From assembly GCF_023159225.1 (NCBI RefSeq), contig NC_063181.1:12111606-12175605 (forward strand): a stretch of DNA of 64,000 nucleotides, read 5' to 3'. Source of the stretch: Perognathus longimembris pacificus. Taxonomy: Eukaryota > Chordata > Mammalia > Rodentia > Heteromyidae. A program made the translations under genes and the position numbers. Under the pieces are notes generated by a model that saw only the letters and a list, made by a program, of their open reading frames with translations, was not told the origin of the DNA and searched no databases. This document shows, piece after piece, positions 10,526 through 21,770 of this stretch; positions within the stretch are counted from its first letter, which is position 1; the number at the start of each line of letters is the position of its first letter.

Positions 10526-11205
10526 TGAAAATAGTGTCTTATGCTACGGTCTATTCCCTTCAATTCTTTATTTTATATAAATTATCACTGTCACAGACAC
10601 AAGTAGAGAATACAATTCGTTTTGTTGATTTTAAAAAGTCATCCAGTTTAGTAAAAATAAATAAATCAGCTTTTCATGCTCAGCAGCAAATCAACAAGGA
10701 ACAGTTCAACAGAATAATTTTGAACATTTATGTTGGCCCTGGTAAGACATAGAACATGTTAGGCATTAACTCAAAAAATCTTTTTTAAAAGATACTATGT
10801 GACAATGTTCTAAAGTACATTACATAAAATTTAGTCATGTTACCTGGGAAACTCCGGAAGATAATTACTGAAAGAACAAAAGTACTGCTCATGCCTACTT
10901 TAACATATAACTAACAACTCTCCCATGCTAAACAGGCTCATACTTCATATTAAATATCTCTTTTCCAGCATTCTCAACCTGACATTCAGAGACAATCTGC
11001 TAGAAACCCTAGCATTTTGTGATTGAGCCATAAACAACTTCAATATTTAAGTGTTCGTATAGCCTGCTTCTTTGGATGAGCATTACAGAGAAGTAAGTGA
11101 AGTCCAAATGACAGAGCATGAGTCTTAGTTCTTTCCACTGTGTCTGTGACTTGGAGTTATTTAACAATACATTCTCAGTGACTTCAGTATATAACAATAA
11201 GAATT
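10526..11205. other. AT-rich unique DNA
   Basis: Nothing recognised; short open frames here show no family resemblance. Confidence 0.5.
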
Positions 11206-11440
11206 GGGCTGGGTGCCTATGGCTCACACCTTGCTACTCAGGTGGCTCAAATCTGAGAATTGCTGGTGTTCAAGGCCAGTCCAAGAAGGAAAGTTTGTGA
11301 GACACTTATCTCCAATTAACCACCAAAACGGCGTAAAGAGAGCCATGGCTCCAGTGGTGGAGTACTAGCTTTGAAAAGAAAAAATCTCAGGGACAGCATC
11401 CAAGCCCTGAGTTCAAGCCCCAGAACCAAACCAAAAAAGG
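11206..11440 (+). mobile_element. B1-like dimeric SINE whose tail became a microsatellite
   Basis: Left arm GGGCTGGGTGCCTATGGCTCACACC, CTCCAATTAACCACCA, right arm CCATGGCTCCAGTGGTGGAG and CCCTGAGTTCAAGCCCCAG, then the A-rich tail passes directly into the GGAA array at 11441. Confidence 0.75.
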
Positions 11441-11666
11441 AAGAAAGACAGAAAGGGAGAAAGGGAGGGAGACAGGAAAGAAGGAAGGAAGGAAGGAAGG
11501 AAGGAAGGAAGGAAGGAAGGAAGGAAGGAAGGAAGGAAGGAAGGAAGGAAGGAAGGAAGGAAGGAAGGAAGGAAGGAAGGAAGGAAGGAAGGAAGGAAGG
11601 AAGGAAGGAAGGAAGGAAAGAAGGAAGGAAAGAAGGAAGGGAAAAGAAAAGAAAAGAAAAGAAAAA
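11441..11666 (+). repeat. (GGAA)n array with (GAAAA)n end
   Basis: Starts AAGAAAGACAGAAAGGGAG, then about 38 near-perfect AAGG units (about 11478-11640), then GAAAA units to 11666. Homopurine over the whole length; creates spurious Lys-Glu-Gly-Arg and Leu-Pro-Ser-Phe frames. Confidence 0.98.
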
Positions 11667-11919
11667 AGGAATTGTATAAAAACTACTTGAGGCATGATTC
11701 ATATTATAGAAGGCAACTTAAAATAAACTTTGACATATTTTAAGTATATTTTTTTATTTATTGGGTACAAATAATGTCACATGAATAACTTTCCAAACAA
11801 AGGTTCAGATATGTTACTTTATTACAATAAAAAAAACAGTAGGATCCCGAAGAGGTTAATATATGCAAGCCCTTATGTAACTATCATATCTATAAAGAAT
11901 GTTTTCAAAAGAAATAATT

Positions 11920-11992
11920 TTCCAGGGATGTAGCTCTGTGGTAATGTTATTGTCTAGAATGTACAAGGCCCACAAATTTGTTTCATATCCAG
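11920..11992 (+). mobile_element. Monomeric ID-like SINE relic
   Basis: CAGGGATGTAGCTCTGTGG, TGTCTAGAATGTACAAGGCCC and TTTCATATCCAG follow the tRNA-Ala-like ID consensus (A box, anticodon region, box B). No right arm and no clear tail. Confidence 0.6.
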
Positions 11993-12188
11993 AGAATGGA
12001 GCTATATGGTTTCTTATTAGTGTAAGATCTTCCTTAGAATATCTTTGAAGCCCTGATATTCATGTAATGGTTACAAAAGCAAATTCAAAATTAGTAAAAG
12101 TATTTATTCTTGTTTTACAAACTTTATCATTTCCCTTTCATCTGCATGTCTGTCAACTTGTCTAAGGCACAGAATAAATTGTAAAATA

Positions 12189-12423
12189 GGGGCTGGGGAT
12201 ATGGCCTAGTGGCAAGAGTGCCTGCCTCATATATATGAGGCCTTGGTTCGATTCCCCAGCACCACATATACAGAAAATGGCCAGAAGTGGCGCTGTGGCT
12301 CAAGTGGCAGAGTGCTAGCCTTGAGCAAAAAGAAGCCAGGGACAGTGCTCAGGCCCTGAGTCCAAGCCCCAGGACTGGCCAAAAAACAAAAAACAAAAAA
12401 CAAAAAAAACAAAAAAAAAAAAA
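12189..12423 (+). mobile_element. IDL-Geo-like SINE, full length, 18-bp target duplication
   Basis: From GGGGCTGGGGATATGGCC through ACTGGCC and an AAAAAAC-rich tail. AGAATAAATTGTAAAATA at 12171-12188 repeats perfectly at 12424-12441, so the insertion is young. A second copy begins 10 bp after the duplication. Confidence 0.95.
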
Positions 12424-12450
12424 AGAATAAATTGTAAAATAAAAATAAAA

Positions 12451-12690
12451 GGGGGCTGGGGATATGGCCTAGTGGCAAGAATGCTTGCCTCGTATACATG
12501 AGGCCCTGGGTTCAATTCCCCAGCACCACTTATACAGAAAATGGCCAGAAGGGGCGCTGTGGCTTAAGTGGCAGAGTGCTAGCCTTGAGCAAAAAGAAGC
12601 CAGGGACAGTGCTCAGGCCCTGAGTCCAAGCCCCAGGACTGGCCAAAAAATAATAATAATAATAAAAATAAATAAAATAAATTAAAAAAG
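12451..12690 (+). mobile_element. IDL-Geo-like SINE, second of a tandem pair
   Basis: Same orientation and subfamily as the copy just upstream; tail is (AAT)n-like, ending in AAATAAAATAAATTAAAAAAG. The target seems to be the A-rich stretch next to the first insertion, so any duplication is hidden in A/T sequence. Confidence 0.92.
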
Positions 12691-12884
12691 GAATGAAGCA
12701 ATGGTAACTCAACCCTAAGTCCTAAGACAGAATTAACTTTCACTCATTTTAGCACTATTTCTCTTTACAAATATCTTTGTAAAAAGAATGATAAAAGTGC
12801 ATTTTCAACTTATAATTACTGAAAAATAGATTTCAAATTACCTCAATAATTCTGTTGAATTATTTAATTCAAGAAGAAGAATGA

Positions 12885-13115
12885 ACCAGGAACTGGTGGC
12901 TCACAACTCTACTCCTAGCTACTCAGGAGGCTGAGATCTGAGGATTGCAGTTCAAAGCCAGCCCAGGCATGAGAGTCTGAGAGACTCTTATCTTCAATTA
13001 ACCACCAGAAAACCAGAAGTGGTGCTGTGGTTCAAATGGCAGATCACTAGCCTTGAGCTGAAGAGCTCAGGGAAAGCACCAGGCCCAGATTTCAAGCCCC
13101 ACAGAGGAGAATAAG
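12885..13115 (+). mobile_element. B1-like/tRNA-like dimeric SINE (B1-dID type)
   Basis: Well preserved: GGAACTGGTGGCTCACAAC, CTACTCAGGAGGCTGAGATC, CTTCAATTAACCACCAGAAA, then right arm GAAGTGGTGCTGTGGTTCAA, ACTAGCCTTGAGCTGAAGAG and TTTCAAGCCCCAC. A good reference copy for comparing the right arm with that of IDL-Geo. Confidence 0.85.
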
Positions 13116-14260
13116 TGAAAAACAAAATAAAAATGAGAAGAAACAAAATCATCTCACTCCAAAAAAAAAAAAATCTTGTAATGGTTTAAGATCTGCTAAG
13201 CACAGTCTTAATTATAGAACATTCTATCAGCAAGCCAGCCTGCACACAGTGGAATGCAAGAGAAATTCTTACTTTGTAGAGTGGCCCTTTCAAGTGTCTA
13301 ATGGAACAGAGAACACAACCCATCTCCTATGAAATGGTACTTTCCTGAGCCTGTCAATTTCTTCAGCAAGCATAACAAAGTCATGTCTGAGTACCTTTCT
13401 TGCTGTTATAGTGAGATAATAAGCTTTTTTTATTTGGATATAAGAATTTTACTCACATGCTTACATCTTACATTGTAGCTTAAGGCATGCAGAATGGATA
13501 ACTACTCTCAAATCCAGGGGAATTCATATATTTAAGAGATGATTAAATCATTTGATTGGCATATTCTAGCTTAAAGGGTGACCATGACGTAATTCATTAA
13601 CCTATCTTCACCTTTTCGCATATATTATTCTTGGAAGCCTTGAGATCAGTTGCCTGAGCGACAACTAGTTTTTCTGTTTTGCTTAATCATTCTACCATGT
13701 ATAGCATTCAAATGAAAGCAATTTATATTCACCTTGTCTTGTACCTGATAGATTGGCACTTTTTTTCACTGTATTGAATGAATTTTTTCATTTTCATCTC
13801 TTACGCTAAAGGAGAATAATCAAGAACATGCAGTAACTTGGGTATTTTCTGCAGGAAGACTAAGTGCCTTGTAATATTCTTGGACTTTGCTCCATTGGGT
13901 GATCTATGAAAAGCATCGCATGATGTATATTTGTTTAACTTTAGACTAGTTATAAAGGAGACAAAGCAGTTCAAAACCTGAAAGGACTTCACCTGTGAAC
14001 TATCTTCCTTCCAAAACCACATGATACTTAAGTGATTTTTCTCATTACCTCAGCTATGAAAATTATCTAAATCAAGACATGCAGAACTTCAAATTCTGAG
14101 TTTTTACTTTTCACTGTTAAAAAATAGCTTTGTTCTCTGCTCCAATTTCTTCTGATCCTTCTTTTTTATTTAAAAAAAAATCAGGAAATGGATGAAGACT
14201 AAGATGATTACCACATGAGAAAGCCTTAGGTATTAGTCATTACCTTTAAAAAAAAAATTA
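13116..14260. other. Unique AT-rich DNA, nothing recognised
   Basis: No gene or clear repeat in this stretch. Confidence 0.5.
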
Positions 14261-14261
14261 T

Positions 14262-14351
14262 TGTCAAGGTGAAATACAGAGGAAATACTGTTACATATGT
14301 TAGGTAGTGAGTACATTTTTTTGTCAAACTTGTTAGCTCCTCCCTCACTTT
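14262..14351 (-). mobile_element. L1 3' end, first half of an interrupted element
   Basis: TTATTGTCAAGGTGAAATACAGAGG..TTACATATGTTAGG..GAGTACATTTTTTTGTCAAAC is the reverse complement of the lineage L1 3' terminus (compare 45660-45750). It continues at 14909 after a younger L1. Confidence 0.8.
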
Positions 14352-14366
14352 TCTCCCACCTTTCTT

Positions 14367-14908
14367 TTTTTTTTTTTTCAAATTTTTATTGTCAAACTGA
14401 TGTACAGAGAGGTTACAGTTTCATATGTTAGGCATTGGATACATTTGTTGTACTGTTTGTTACCTTGTCCCTCATACCCCCCTCCCTCCTCCCCCTTTCC
14501 CTTCCCCCCCACCCCGGAGGTGTTCAGTTTACTTTCACCAAACAGTTTTGCAAGTATTGCTTTTGTAGTTGTTTGTCTTTTTTTACCCTGTGTCTGTCAA
14601 ATTTGGTATTCCCTTTCAATTTCCTGCATCCAATACCAGTATAGAAGGTTTCCAATATACTCAGATAAGATTACAGATATAGTGTAGGTACAACCACAGG
14701 AAGGTGATACAAGAACATCATCAATAATAGAAGCTACAGATACACATGGGATGTTGAAAGTAGTTACAACTGTGATATAACAATCGTTTCCATAACATGA
14801 AGTTCATTTCACTTAGCATCATCTTATGTGTTCATAAGGGTATAGCTATTGGGCCTTGTGCTGCTCTGCTATGACTTGCCTAAACCTGTACTAATTATTC
14901 CCAATAAG
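14367..14908 (-). mobile_element. Younger truncated L1 inserted in an older L1
   Basis: Minus strand, T-run at 14365-14378 (poly-A), 3' UTR only. Flanked by a perfect 15-bp duplication TCTCCCACCTTTCTT (14352-14366 and 14909-14923) copied from the host L1. Shares its 3' UTR with the copies at 20525 and 56410. Confidence 0.92.
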
Positions 14909-15445
14909 TCTCCCACCTTTCTTCCTCCCCAATTCCCCCCTCCCCTGAGTTGTACAGTTAGTTTACACCATACTGTCTTGTAAGTATTGCTGTTGCATTT
15001 GTTTACCTTTTACCCTTTGTCTCACCATTTTCATGTTGCCCTTCCTTCCCTAATTCAGACAAACATATATAAAATACCCAGGGTACCAGGATCAAATACA
15101 TTCACAACAGGGGCTAAATCATAGGGAAGATGAACAGAAGAAAAAAGAAATTATTTCACATAGTATGTTGAAAGTAACAACAACAATTATAAACCACTTG
15201 TTTCCGTATTTTGGAGCTCATTTCTCTTAGCGTCATCTTCTGTGATCATACGTGATCATCTTCTAGGACTATCCTAGACATATACTAATTATTACCTATA
15301 AGGGAGGCCATAGAGTTTATGTTTGGGGGGGGTCTGGCTCACTTCACTTAGTATTATTTTTTCTAAGTCTTTCCATAGTCTTACAAATGGGAAAATGTCA
15401 TTTTCTCTGGTAGAAGCATAGAATTCCATTGTGTATATATATCAT
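14909..15445 (-). mobile_element. L1 3' UTR and ORF2 end, second half of interrupted element
   Basis: Continues 14262-14351: purine-rich 3' UTR block (CCTCCCCAATTCCCCCCTCC on this strand), then GGTCTGGCTCACTTCACTTAG and CTTTCCATAGTCTTACAAATGG, equivalent to the ORF2 C-terminal segment, ending near TATCATGCC. Frames are disrupted. Confidence 0.8.
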
Positions 15446-16160
15446 GCCTTTTGCAAAGTTGAAAATTTTTAGGAATTGAAACAGTAAGACAAGATAAACA
15501 TAGGTGGAGAGAGAGGGGGAGACCAGATTTTACAGTGGTTTGTTTTTTTTACAAATCATACGAGTCATATAGATTAAACTCCCTGTAATAAACTGAGCTT
15601 ACCAATTAACTGCCAGGAGCTACTAGTTTTGTCAGGTGGCAATTGGCAGAAAAGTTGGTAATATCACCAACACTTTTAACCCGAGCAATTGGACTGGCAA
15701 AACTAGAAGAAAAAAGTAGAAATCACATATTTGAGGCTGTAGAAAGATAGATTTCGATTTGAGATGTGCTCATTTTGAAATGTTTACTAGAACACTAAGT
15801 AGACACTTGGGCTATTAGTAAAGTAATAGGAAATGGAAATAGGAAATTCAGGAGACTAGAAATTAGAGAAGATGAAAGTGCAAAATGAAATTTAGTATTT
15901 TTCAGCATGCAGGGTAACATTTTAACTATTAAGGTATGGTGAGGAAATTTAAAAGTATGAGTTTAGACAGAAGCGAGAAGTGAAACTACTGAGTGTTAGA
16001 ACTCCCCTCTCTGGAGGTTTGAAGGGTAAAAAGAAAGCAAAAGTCAATGAGAAAAAAACCATCTGTGGATAGGGTGAAATCTAGGGGAGTGGAATCCTAG
16101 AGAGTGGGTGAGAAAATGGAGTTAGAATTTCCTGTTTATGCATTATGTGAAAATGGAACT
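15446..16160. other. Unassigned DNA, perhaps old L1 3' UTR at its right end
   Basis: No gene. The last part leads into the L1 tail at 16165. Confidence 0.4.
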
Positions 16161-16164
16161 AGGT

Positions 16165-16410
16165 AAAATTACGGGATAGGTGGGGATTGGGAGAAAACAG
16201 GGAATACAATGATTGTAGAGACATCGATCTGTACGTATTGTACACACCACTGACGTGTTGGATTGAAACCCCTTCGTACAACTATGTGAGGATAACTTTT
16301 TAAGGGAGGGGGTAACAAGTATGTCAGGAAATGTACTCACTACCTTATGTATGTAACTGTAACGCCTCTATGCATCACTTTGACAATAAAATTTAAAAAA
16401 TTTAAAATCA
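16165..16410 (+). mobile_element. L1 3' UTR/tail fragment
   Basis: GGATTGAAACCCCTTCGTACAAC resembles 45215-45250, and GGTAACAAGTATGTC, GAAATGTACTCACTACCTTATG and ATCACTTTGACAATAAAATTT are the common L1 3' end of this window. Confidence 0.75.
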
Positions 16411-16689
16411 TTTAATTTTTCAATAAAAACAAAGATGCCTCTTGTCAGATATTTATTATGTATATACCAAACTAAGTGAACTGATGATGGAGTGTCTCAT
16501 TTTGAAACATGAAAGTTATTGACTTTGACAAGAGCAATGTTGGATTTTCAAGAATGGATTTGATAGCAAACAGATTGACTAGTGTGTGTGTGTGTTATTT
16601 ACAAAAAATAAATACATTAATTCATTTTACTCTGCCATTGAACTAGAATATAAAGTTTATTAGCCATTGGATATAAGGTTTATTTTAAA

Positions 16690-17245
16690 GAGAAAGTAAG
16701 CATGAATAACTAAGAAAATACTAAAACTAAAAGCAACTAGAGTCAGGAGGCATTTTGCTGTGCCAGATATTAAAATATATGATAGAACTTAGGCAACTAC
16801 ACAACAGTGTAGTATTAGACCATGAATAAGCTGGCACACCAGTGAAAGAGAACTGGAAAATAGAGAAATAGAACTAATCCCAAATGAAAATTTAATATGA
16901 GATAAGGGCTGCAGGCTGTCACTGGGAGAAATATGGACGTTAATAACTGATATTCAAATAACTGAATAGAAAAATAGGACACAAAATTTAATCTGTTTCC
17001 CACTTGTGCATGCTATGATGGATTCTAAAGAGATCAAATATTCAAATGTAAAATAAAGTAATTCAAGTATTAGGAGAAAACATGGCCAATTTCTTCTATA
17101 ATTTGGAGATGGGAAAACCTTTCATAACTATGTTTTAAATCGAGAAGCAATAAGACAGAAATAATTGGGACTAAATAAAAATGGAAGGCTTTGAATATAT
17201 AAAAGCTTTATATCGTGAGAGGATAAAAATGAAAAACCGAAAAAA
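16690..17245 (+). mobile_element. Ancient L1-like relic (ORF2 region)
   Basis: The order of CAACTACACAACAGTGTAGTATTAGACC, ATGGATTCTAAAGAGATCAAATATTCAAATGTAAA (in part) and GAGAAAACATGGCC..AAAACCTTTCATAAC..AAGCAATAAGACAG resembles old L1M ORF2 sequence. Heavily mutated. Confidence 0.45.
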
Positions 17246-17760
17246 AATCTTTCTAACTTATGTATCATATTTTCAACCTTTATTTACATTCAACATCTTT
17301 CTAAAGCTTTTAAAAACTGAAGCAAGAGTCAAATGAATGGGCAGGATCTGGGAGTGAATCTATGAACATTGTTCATAGAAAGAAAAACACAAATATTTGA
17401 ATTTGTGAAAAGATACTCAATTGATCTTAAGTATTGATAAATGAGAAACAAAATTTTAGCACTGCTTTGTTGTATTATTTCTCTCCTATCAGAGTGGGAG
17501 AAAAATCTGAAAGTTTCATCATTCTTTGCTTGGGAGAACATAGAGAAATTCAACACTAAGGATGATAATTTGGCAAAAGCATAGCAAAATACATTATAAT
17601 ATGTTACTATGTAAATATGTAAAATATATTCTACATACAACATCATGTGTTTTCATATATGTATAAAATAGCATATACATGTAAATATATTATATTCAAA
17701 TACTATATTTTGTTATACCATATTTAGCTTCTATCCTGAAATTATACTTGCAAAAATATA
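17246..17760. other. AT-rich DNA, nothing recognised
   Basis: Includes an A/T-rich tract around 17640-17720; an accidental minus-strand frame (17329-17646) shows no family resemblance. Confidence 0.5.
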
Positions 17761-17764
17761 AAAA

Positions 17765-18340
17765 CAGTACAACCCTATTGCCATAGAATTTGTAAACATG
17801 AGGAAAGGTGAGGGGCTTAAAAATAACTCAAAACTATCAGTCTATCAATGTGGTGATTATTTGAAATATACATACATATATACACACACAGAAGAATTAT
17901 GCAATGACAAACAAAAAAATCTCTGTTGCTGTATTGTAGTTTCTAGGAAATAATGTTAAGGGGAAGCAAAAGGAAATGTAAGCAGAACACTGATATTTGC
18001 TTAAGAAAGAAGAGCTACATGTTTCAATAGGAACAGTCTATGAATACAGCTGTCACAGGAGAGAGTAAAGCATATAGGGTATGAATAAAAGTTAGATTTG
18101 TCTAAATATACTTTGTTTTATGTATTTGATATGGAGCTTGGTAAACATTTCATGTCATCTCAAAATAAGAAATGAATATGTACATGGTACATAGTATAAA
18201 GTACATAATACGGATGTATGGAAATGCCATAATGAAGTCATTACTATGTACATAATTCATTTATACCAATTCTTAAAGACAAATATAAAATGCAATTTCT
18301 AGAAATGTAAATTTAAATGAAACAAGCTTGGTAACTCAAT
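17765..18340 (+). mobile_element. Possible ancient L1 3' relic
   Basis: GCAATGACAAAC, CTGTTGCTGTATTG, AATAATGTTAAGGGGAAGCAAAAGG and GTAAGCAGAACACTG loosely follow the end of an old L1 (the TTAAGTGAAAAAAGCAAGGTGCAGAA block). Weak. Confidence 0.3.
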
Positions 18341-19590
18341 AACAGAACCACACAGAGATGAGCTCATCCAACTGTATTTTAAAGGGAGTATCTGATTATA
18401 CCTCCTAGAGGGTTGTGCCCTGAAGTAAAAAAAAACAACAATGGGGAACAGAAAGCAGGTAATCCAATTCCTTTCACCAGAGGAAGGGGGGGGTGGGGAG
18501 CAGGTTCCCCAGGGGACTGAGTTTGGGAGGAGTCAGATGACCTTGTCCCAATCTTGTTGCTAACTGGACTGTTATTGTCATGTAAACAAACTGATTCTCC
18601 TTTCCAGGAGAAAAAGATTTCATGAAGGGAGCTTAGAATCTGTGAGGAGTGGCTTCCTGAAAAGAGTAAAGAAGTAACAATACTTGGAAAAGAGATTGAA
18701 CAAAAATATCTCATAATTTAAATGTTCGCCTTTGTGTAAGGAAATTTGCAAATTTGTCTTAGATACATCAACTGTACTGGGTCACAGACTCGTTATGTCA
18801 CAACAGAAGAGCTGCCTTCAAATTCCACATTCCCCTACATTTTATCTGATTCTCTTGATTACTTATATCCTTGGAATGATTTAGTTAATTTTGACGAGAC
18901 CCTCTCTCCATGTGACTCTGATTTGACTATTTGATCTAGTATATGAGCTCTCTTACAAAAGAAATTAAACATCCTCAGTAGTGATATTATTGATAGAGGG
19001 TTGATGTTTTACATATGTTTTACTTTTACATATTTGATATTTTATGTGCTTCATGTGGGATATTTTGCTTGTCTTTGTCTGAATTCTTCTAGTGGTTACG
19101 GGGGTTTAAATAAGGAGTCTTTGTTTGATAAAATATGTAAGATACAATAAAGACAAATCATGATGAAGTCTTTTTTCTTATTGTTCAGGTCTCCATTTTT
19201 TCTGACCCTCAAATGCTTCATTAGGCTGAGCAATATTCTTTCAGAGCTCTAATTAGGAAGATCTTCACACATACTCTATGCTACGCTATAATCATTGACA
19301 CAAAGTATTTTTCTCACTGCATTCCAAGAAGAAACCTATAAGGAATATAATGTCTTTTTCTTTATTAAATCATACTCTTTACCATCCCTATGTTGCAGCT
19401 TCTCTCCTTTCCACAAAATTTCTTTGCATGAATGACAACTTGGCAGGCACCAACCAAGAGGTCTAGGGCCAGATCTGACATATGTACTATAAAGAAATGT
19501 GCACAAACACAACTCTGGACCTCCAAATTGTCTGACTGAAAGAAATTTGTAGAGTAAAGTCATATATGAAATCTGATCAGTTAATACTGC
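18341..19590. other. No gene recognised
   Basis: A small region at 18480-18720 is more GC-rich but its open frame is not family-like. Confidence 0.45.
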
Positions 19591-19608
19591 TATTAAAAAA
19601 AAAAAGTC

Positions 19609-19812
19609 GGGGCTGGGAATATGGCCTAGTGGCAAGAGTGCTTGCCTTGTATACATGAGGTCCTGGGTTTGATTCCTCAGCACCACATATACAGAAAATG
19701 GCCAGAAGTGGCGCTGTGGCTCAAGTGGCAGAGTGCTAGCCTTGAGCAAAAAAGAAGCCAGGGACAGTGCTCAGGCCCTGAGTTCACGGCCTAGGACTGG
19801 CCAAAAAAAAAA
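19609..19812 (+). mobile_element. IDL-Geo-like SINE, full length
   Basis: From GGGGCTGGGAATATGGCC to GGACTGGCC and an A tail. The A-run followed by GTC occurs just before (19594-19608) and at the end, consistent with insertion in an A-rich target. Shares TTCACGGCCTAGGAC and GATTCCTCAGCAC only with the copy at 61648, marking a separate subfamily. Confidence 0.9.
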
Positions 19813-19822
19813 GTCCCCAAAT

Positions 19823-20215
19823 TTAGTGGCTTAACACAAGAGCCATTTGCTAGCTTATGAGCGATGTAGGTAGAGATCATCTATGTAGTTTCACTATTTT
19901 CCACTGAGGTCATTCATAATGGTGAAGCTGGATGATCTAAGATGGCCTTAACTCAAGTATTTGGTAGTTGACCCTGGGTGTTACCTAGACTGCCCTGATT
20001 CTCCTCCACATAATCTCTGTTACTCTAGGAAGATAGACAAAGCTTCTTTGTGCAATGACAGCATTACTCTAAGAGAATAAAAATAGAGCAACAGGATTCT
20101 TCATTTTTCCAAAACAAGTCTCAAGGCCACCCAGATTCAATGATTTGGGAAACAGATTCTACCAGTGGTGAAAGAAATGTGTGGCTTGTTTGGGAACTTC
20201 ATAACTCGCAGGAGG
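19823..20215 (-). mobile_element. MLT1-like LTR relic
   Basis: AAATTTAGTGGCTTAACACAAG at the left edge is the reverse complement of the conserved LTR end (…TTTAAGCCACTAAG…), and the following 350 bp loosely keep the order of that LTR (CTGGATGATCTAAG, GATTGACC-like, CCAGTGGTGAAAG). Internal genes absent. Confidence 0.4.
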
Positions 20216-20506
20216 CCGTTTTAAGAAAAACAAGAGAGGACTCCTTTAATGAGAACTATCTCACCTTTATCCATTGAATTCAGTTATGGCTTGTTAAATG
20301 CATTCTCCTCAATTCAACTACGAGCATATTCATGGCTAACATCTTAACCTACAATCCTCAGTCCTTAGTGAGCTATCTATTCATAGGAAGAATTAACACA
20401 TAAATATTGTGTTAGTAGCTGGTACTGAGTTTTTCTATGATCTAAAATGTATGTTTTAGTCATTAAGCTAGCTATTTCCCCCTTGCCATGAAAAAAAATA
20501 CCTGAT
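20216..20506. other. No feature recognised
   Basis: Unique sequence between an LTR relic and a young L1. Confidence 0.4.
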
Positions 20507-20524
20507 AAAAATCAAAAGTATGGT

Positions 20525-21141
20525 AAGGAAATGGAAGGAATTGGAAAAAATTATACTAAGTGAAGTGAGCCAGACCCAAAAAACATGGACTCTATGGTTT
20601 CCCTCATAGGGAATAATTAGCACAGGTTTAGGCTAGTCACAGCAGAGGATCACAAGAGCCCAATAGCTATGCCCTTATGAACACATAAGATGATGCTAAG
20701 TGAAATGAACTCCATGTTATGGTAATGAGTGTTATATCACTGTTGTAATTACTTTCAACATGCCATGTGAAATGGTAGCTTTTTTGTTGTTGTTGATGAT
20801 CCTCTTATATCCCCTTCCTGTGGTTATCCCCATGCTATCACTGTATCTCATCTGAGTACCCTGGATACTGTATATACTGGTATTAGAACTAGGGAAGGGA
20901 AAGAGAACATCAAAATCGAGAGATAAAGGATAAAAAGGCAAATGACCCCAAAAGCAATACTTACAAAACCATTTGGTATAAACCAAATAAACAACTCATG
21001 GGGGGAGAGGAGAGGGGGAAGGGGAGGGGGGAAATGAGGGAGGAGGTAACAAATTGTACAAGAAATGTACCCACTGCCTTATGTATGAAACTGTAACCTC
21101 TCTGTACATCACTTTGACAATAAATAAGTAATAGTTTTTAA
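20525..21141 (+). mobile_element. Young 5'-truncated L1 with 18-bp target duplication
   Basis: Begins in the last codons of ORF2 (GAAATGGAAGGAATTGG..TGAAGTGAGCCAGACCC), continues through the lineage 3' UTR with its G-rich block (21000-21040) and ends ACTTTGACAATAAATAAG plus A tail. AAAAATCAAAAGTATGGT lies at 20507-20524 and again at 21142-21159. Confidence 0.95.
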
Positions 21142-21159
21142 AAAAATCAAAAGTATGGT

Positions 21160-21575
21160 TCCATGTTGGCATGCAGTTTCAGAATTTCAATCTCTGGTCA
21201 CTTGGGTCCATTGTTGTAGGCTGTGTAGTGAGACAGAACATCCTGATAGAGCTGCTTACCTCATGACAGCCAGGAAGAAAAGAAAAGAGGAGGGGAGGGG
21301 AGGGAAATAGGGCCAAGACAAAATGCATCCGCCAATGGTATGTCCCCAGCAATCTACTTCCCCCAACTAGGCTCCAAACTCCTAAAGCTTCTACCATCTC
21401 TCAATACCTTGTTAAGCTAAGAATACATCAATGAACTGATGCATTGATGAAATTAGAGCTTTTGTTATCCAACTATTCCCCCCAAAGACATCATCTCTTA
21501 GCACTGTTCCCCTAGGGGCTGTGACTTTAACATAGGACATTTGGGCAATACGTCAGATACAAGCCCAAATAGCTT
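21160..21575. other. Unique DNA, nothing recognised
   Basis: A short purine run at 21280-21306; no gene. Confidence 0.4.
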
Positions 21576-21576
21576 C

Positions 21577-21770
21577 TAACTTAATACTCACCACAACACT
21601 AACAAGAAAGTACTATTATTACCCTCAGTCCAAACGTGCGAAAACTGAACCTTAGTAGAAACCACATAGCCAAAATTGTGATGAGATTGCAACCCAAATT
21701 CACACTCTCTCAGAGGAAGGATTACAAAGCAAGGCTGTTTACAAAGCAAGTCTGGTGAACCAGTGAACCC
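21577..21770 (-). mobile_element. MIR SINE relic
   Basis: GTACTATTATTACCCTCAGTCC..GAAAACTGAACCTTAG..CACATAGCC..GATTGCAACCCAAATTC is the reverse complement of the MIR core (tactattattatcccc, aaactgaggc, cacacagc, cgaaccca). Confidence 0.75.

Noticed and set aside
12189..12260. tRNA gene call on the left arm of IDL-Geo
   Set aside because: A and B boxes are tRNA-like but the unit is the repeated SINE head, has no cloverleaf acceptor pairing that I can support, and continues into a second arm and poly-A.
12227..12712. Recurrent frames such as those with LLPLGHIPSP or FLLKASTLPLEPQ
   Set aside because: These are IDL-Geo sequence read in the antisense direction; the same peptide recurs at every copy, so it is repeat-derived and not a gene family.
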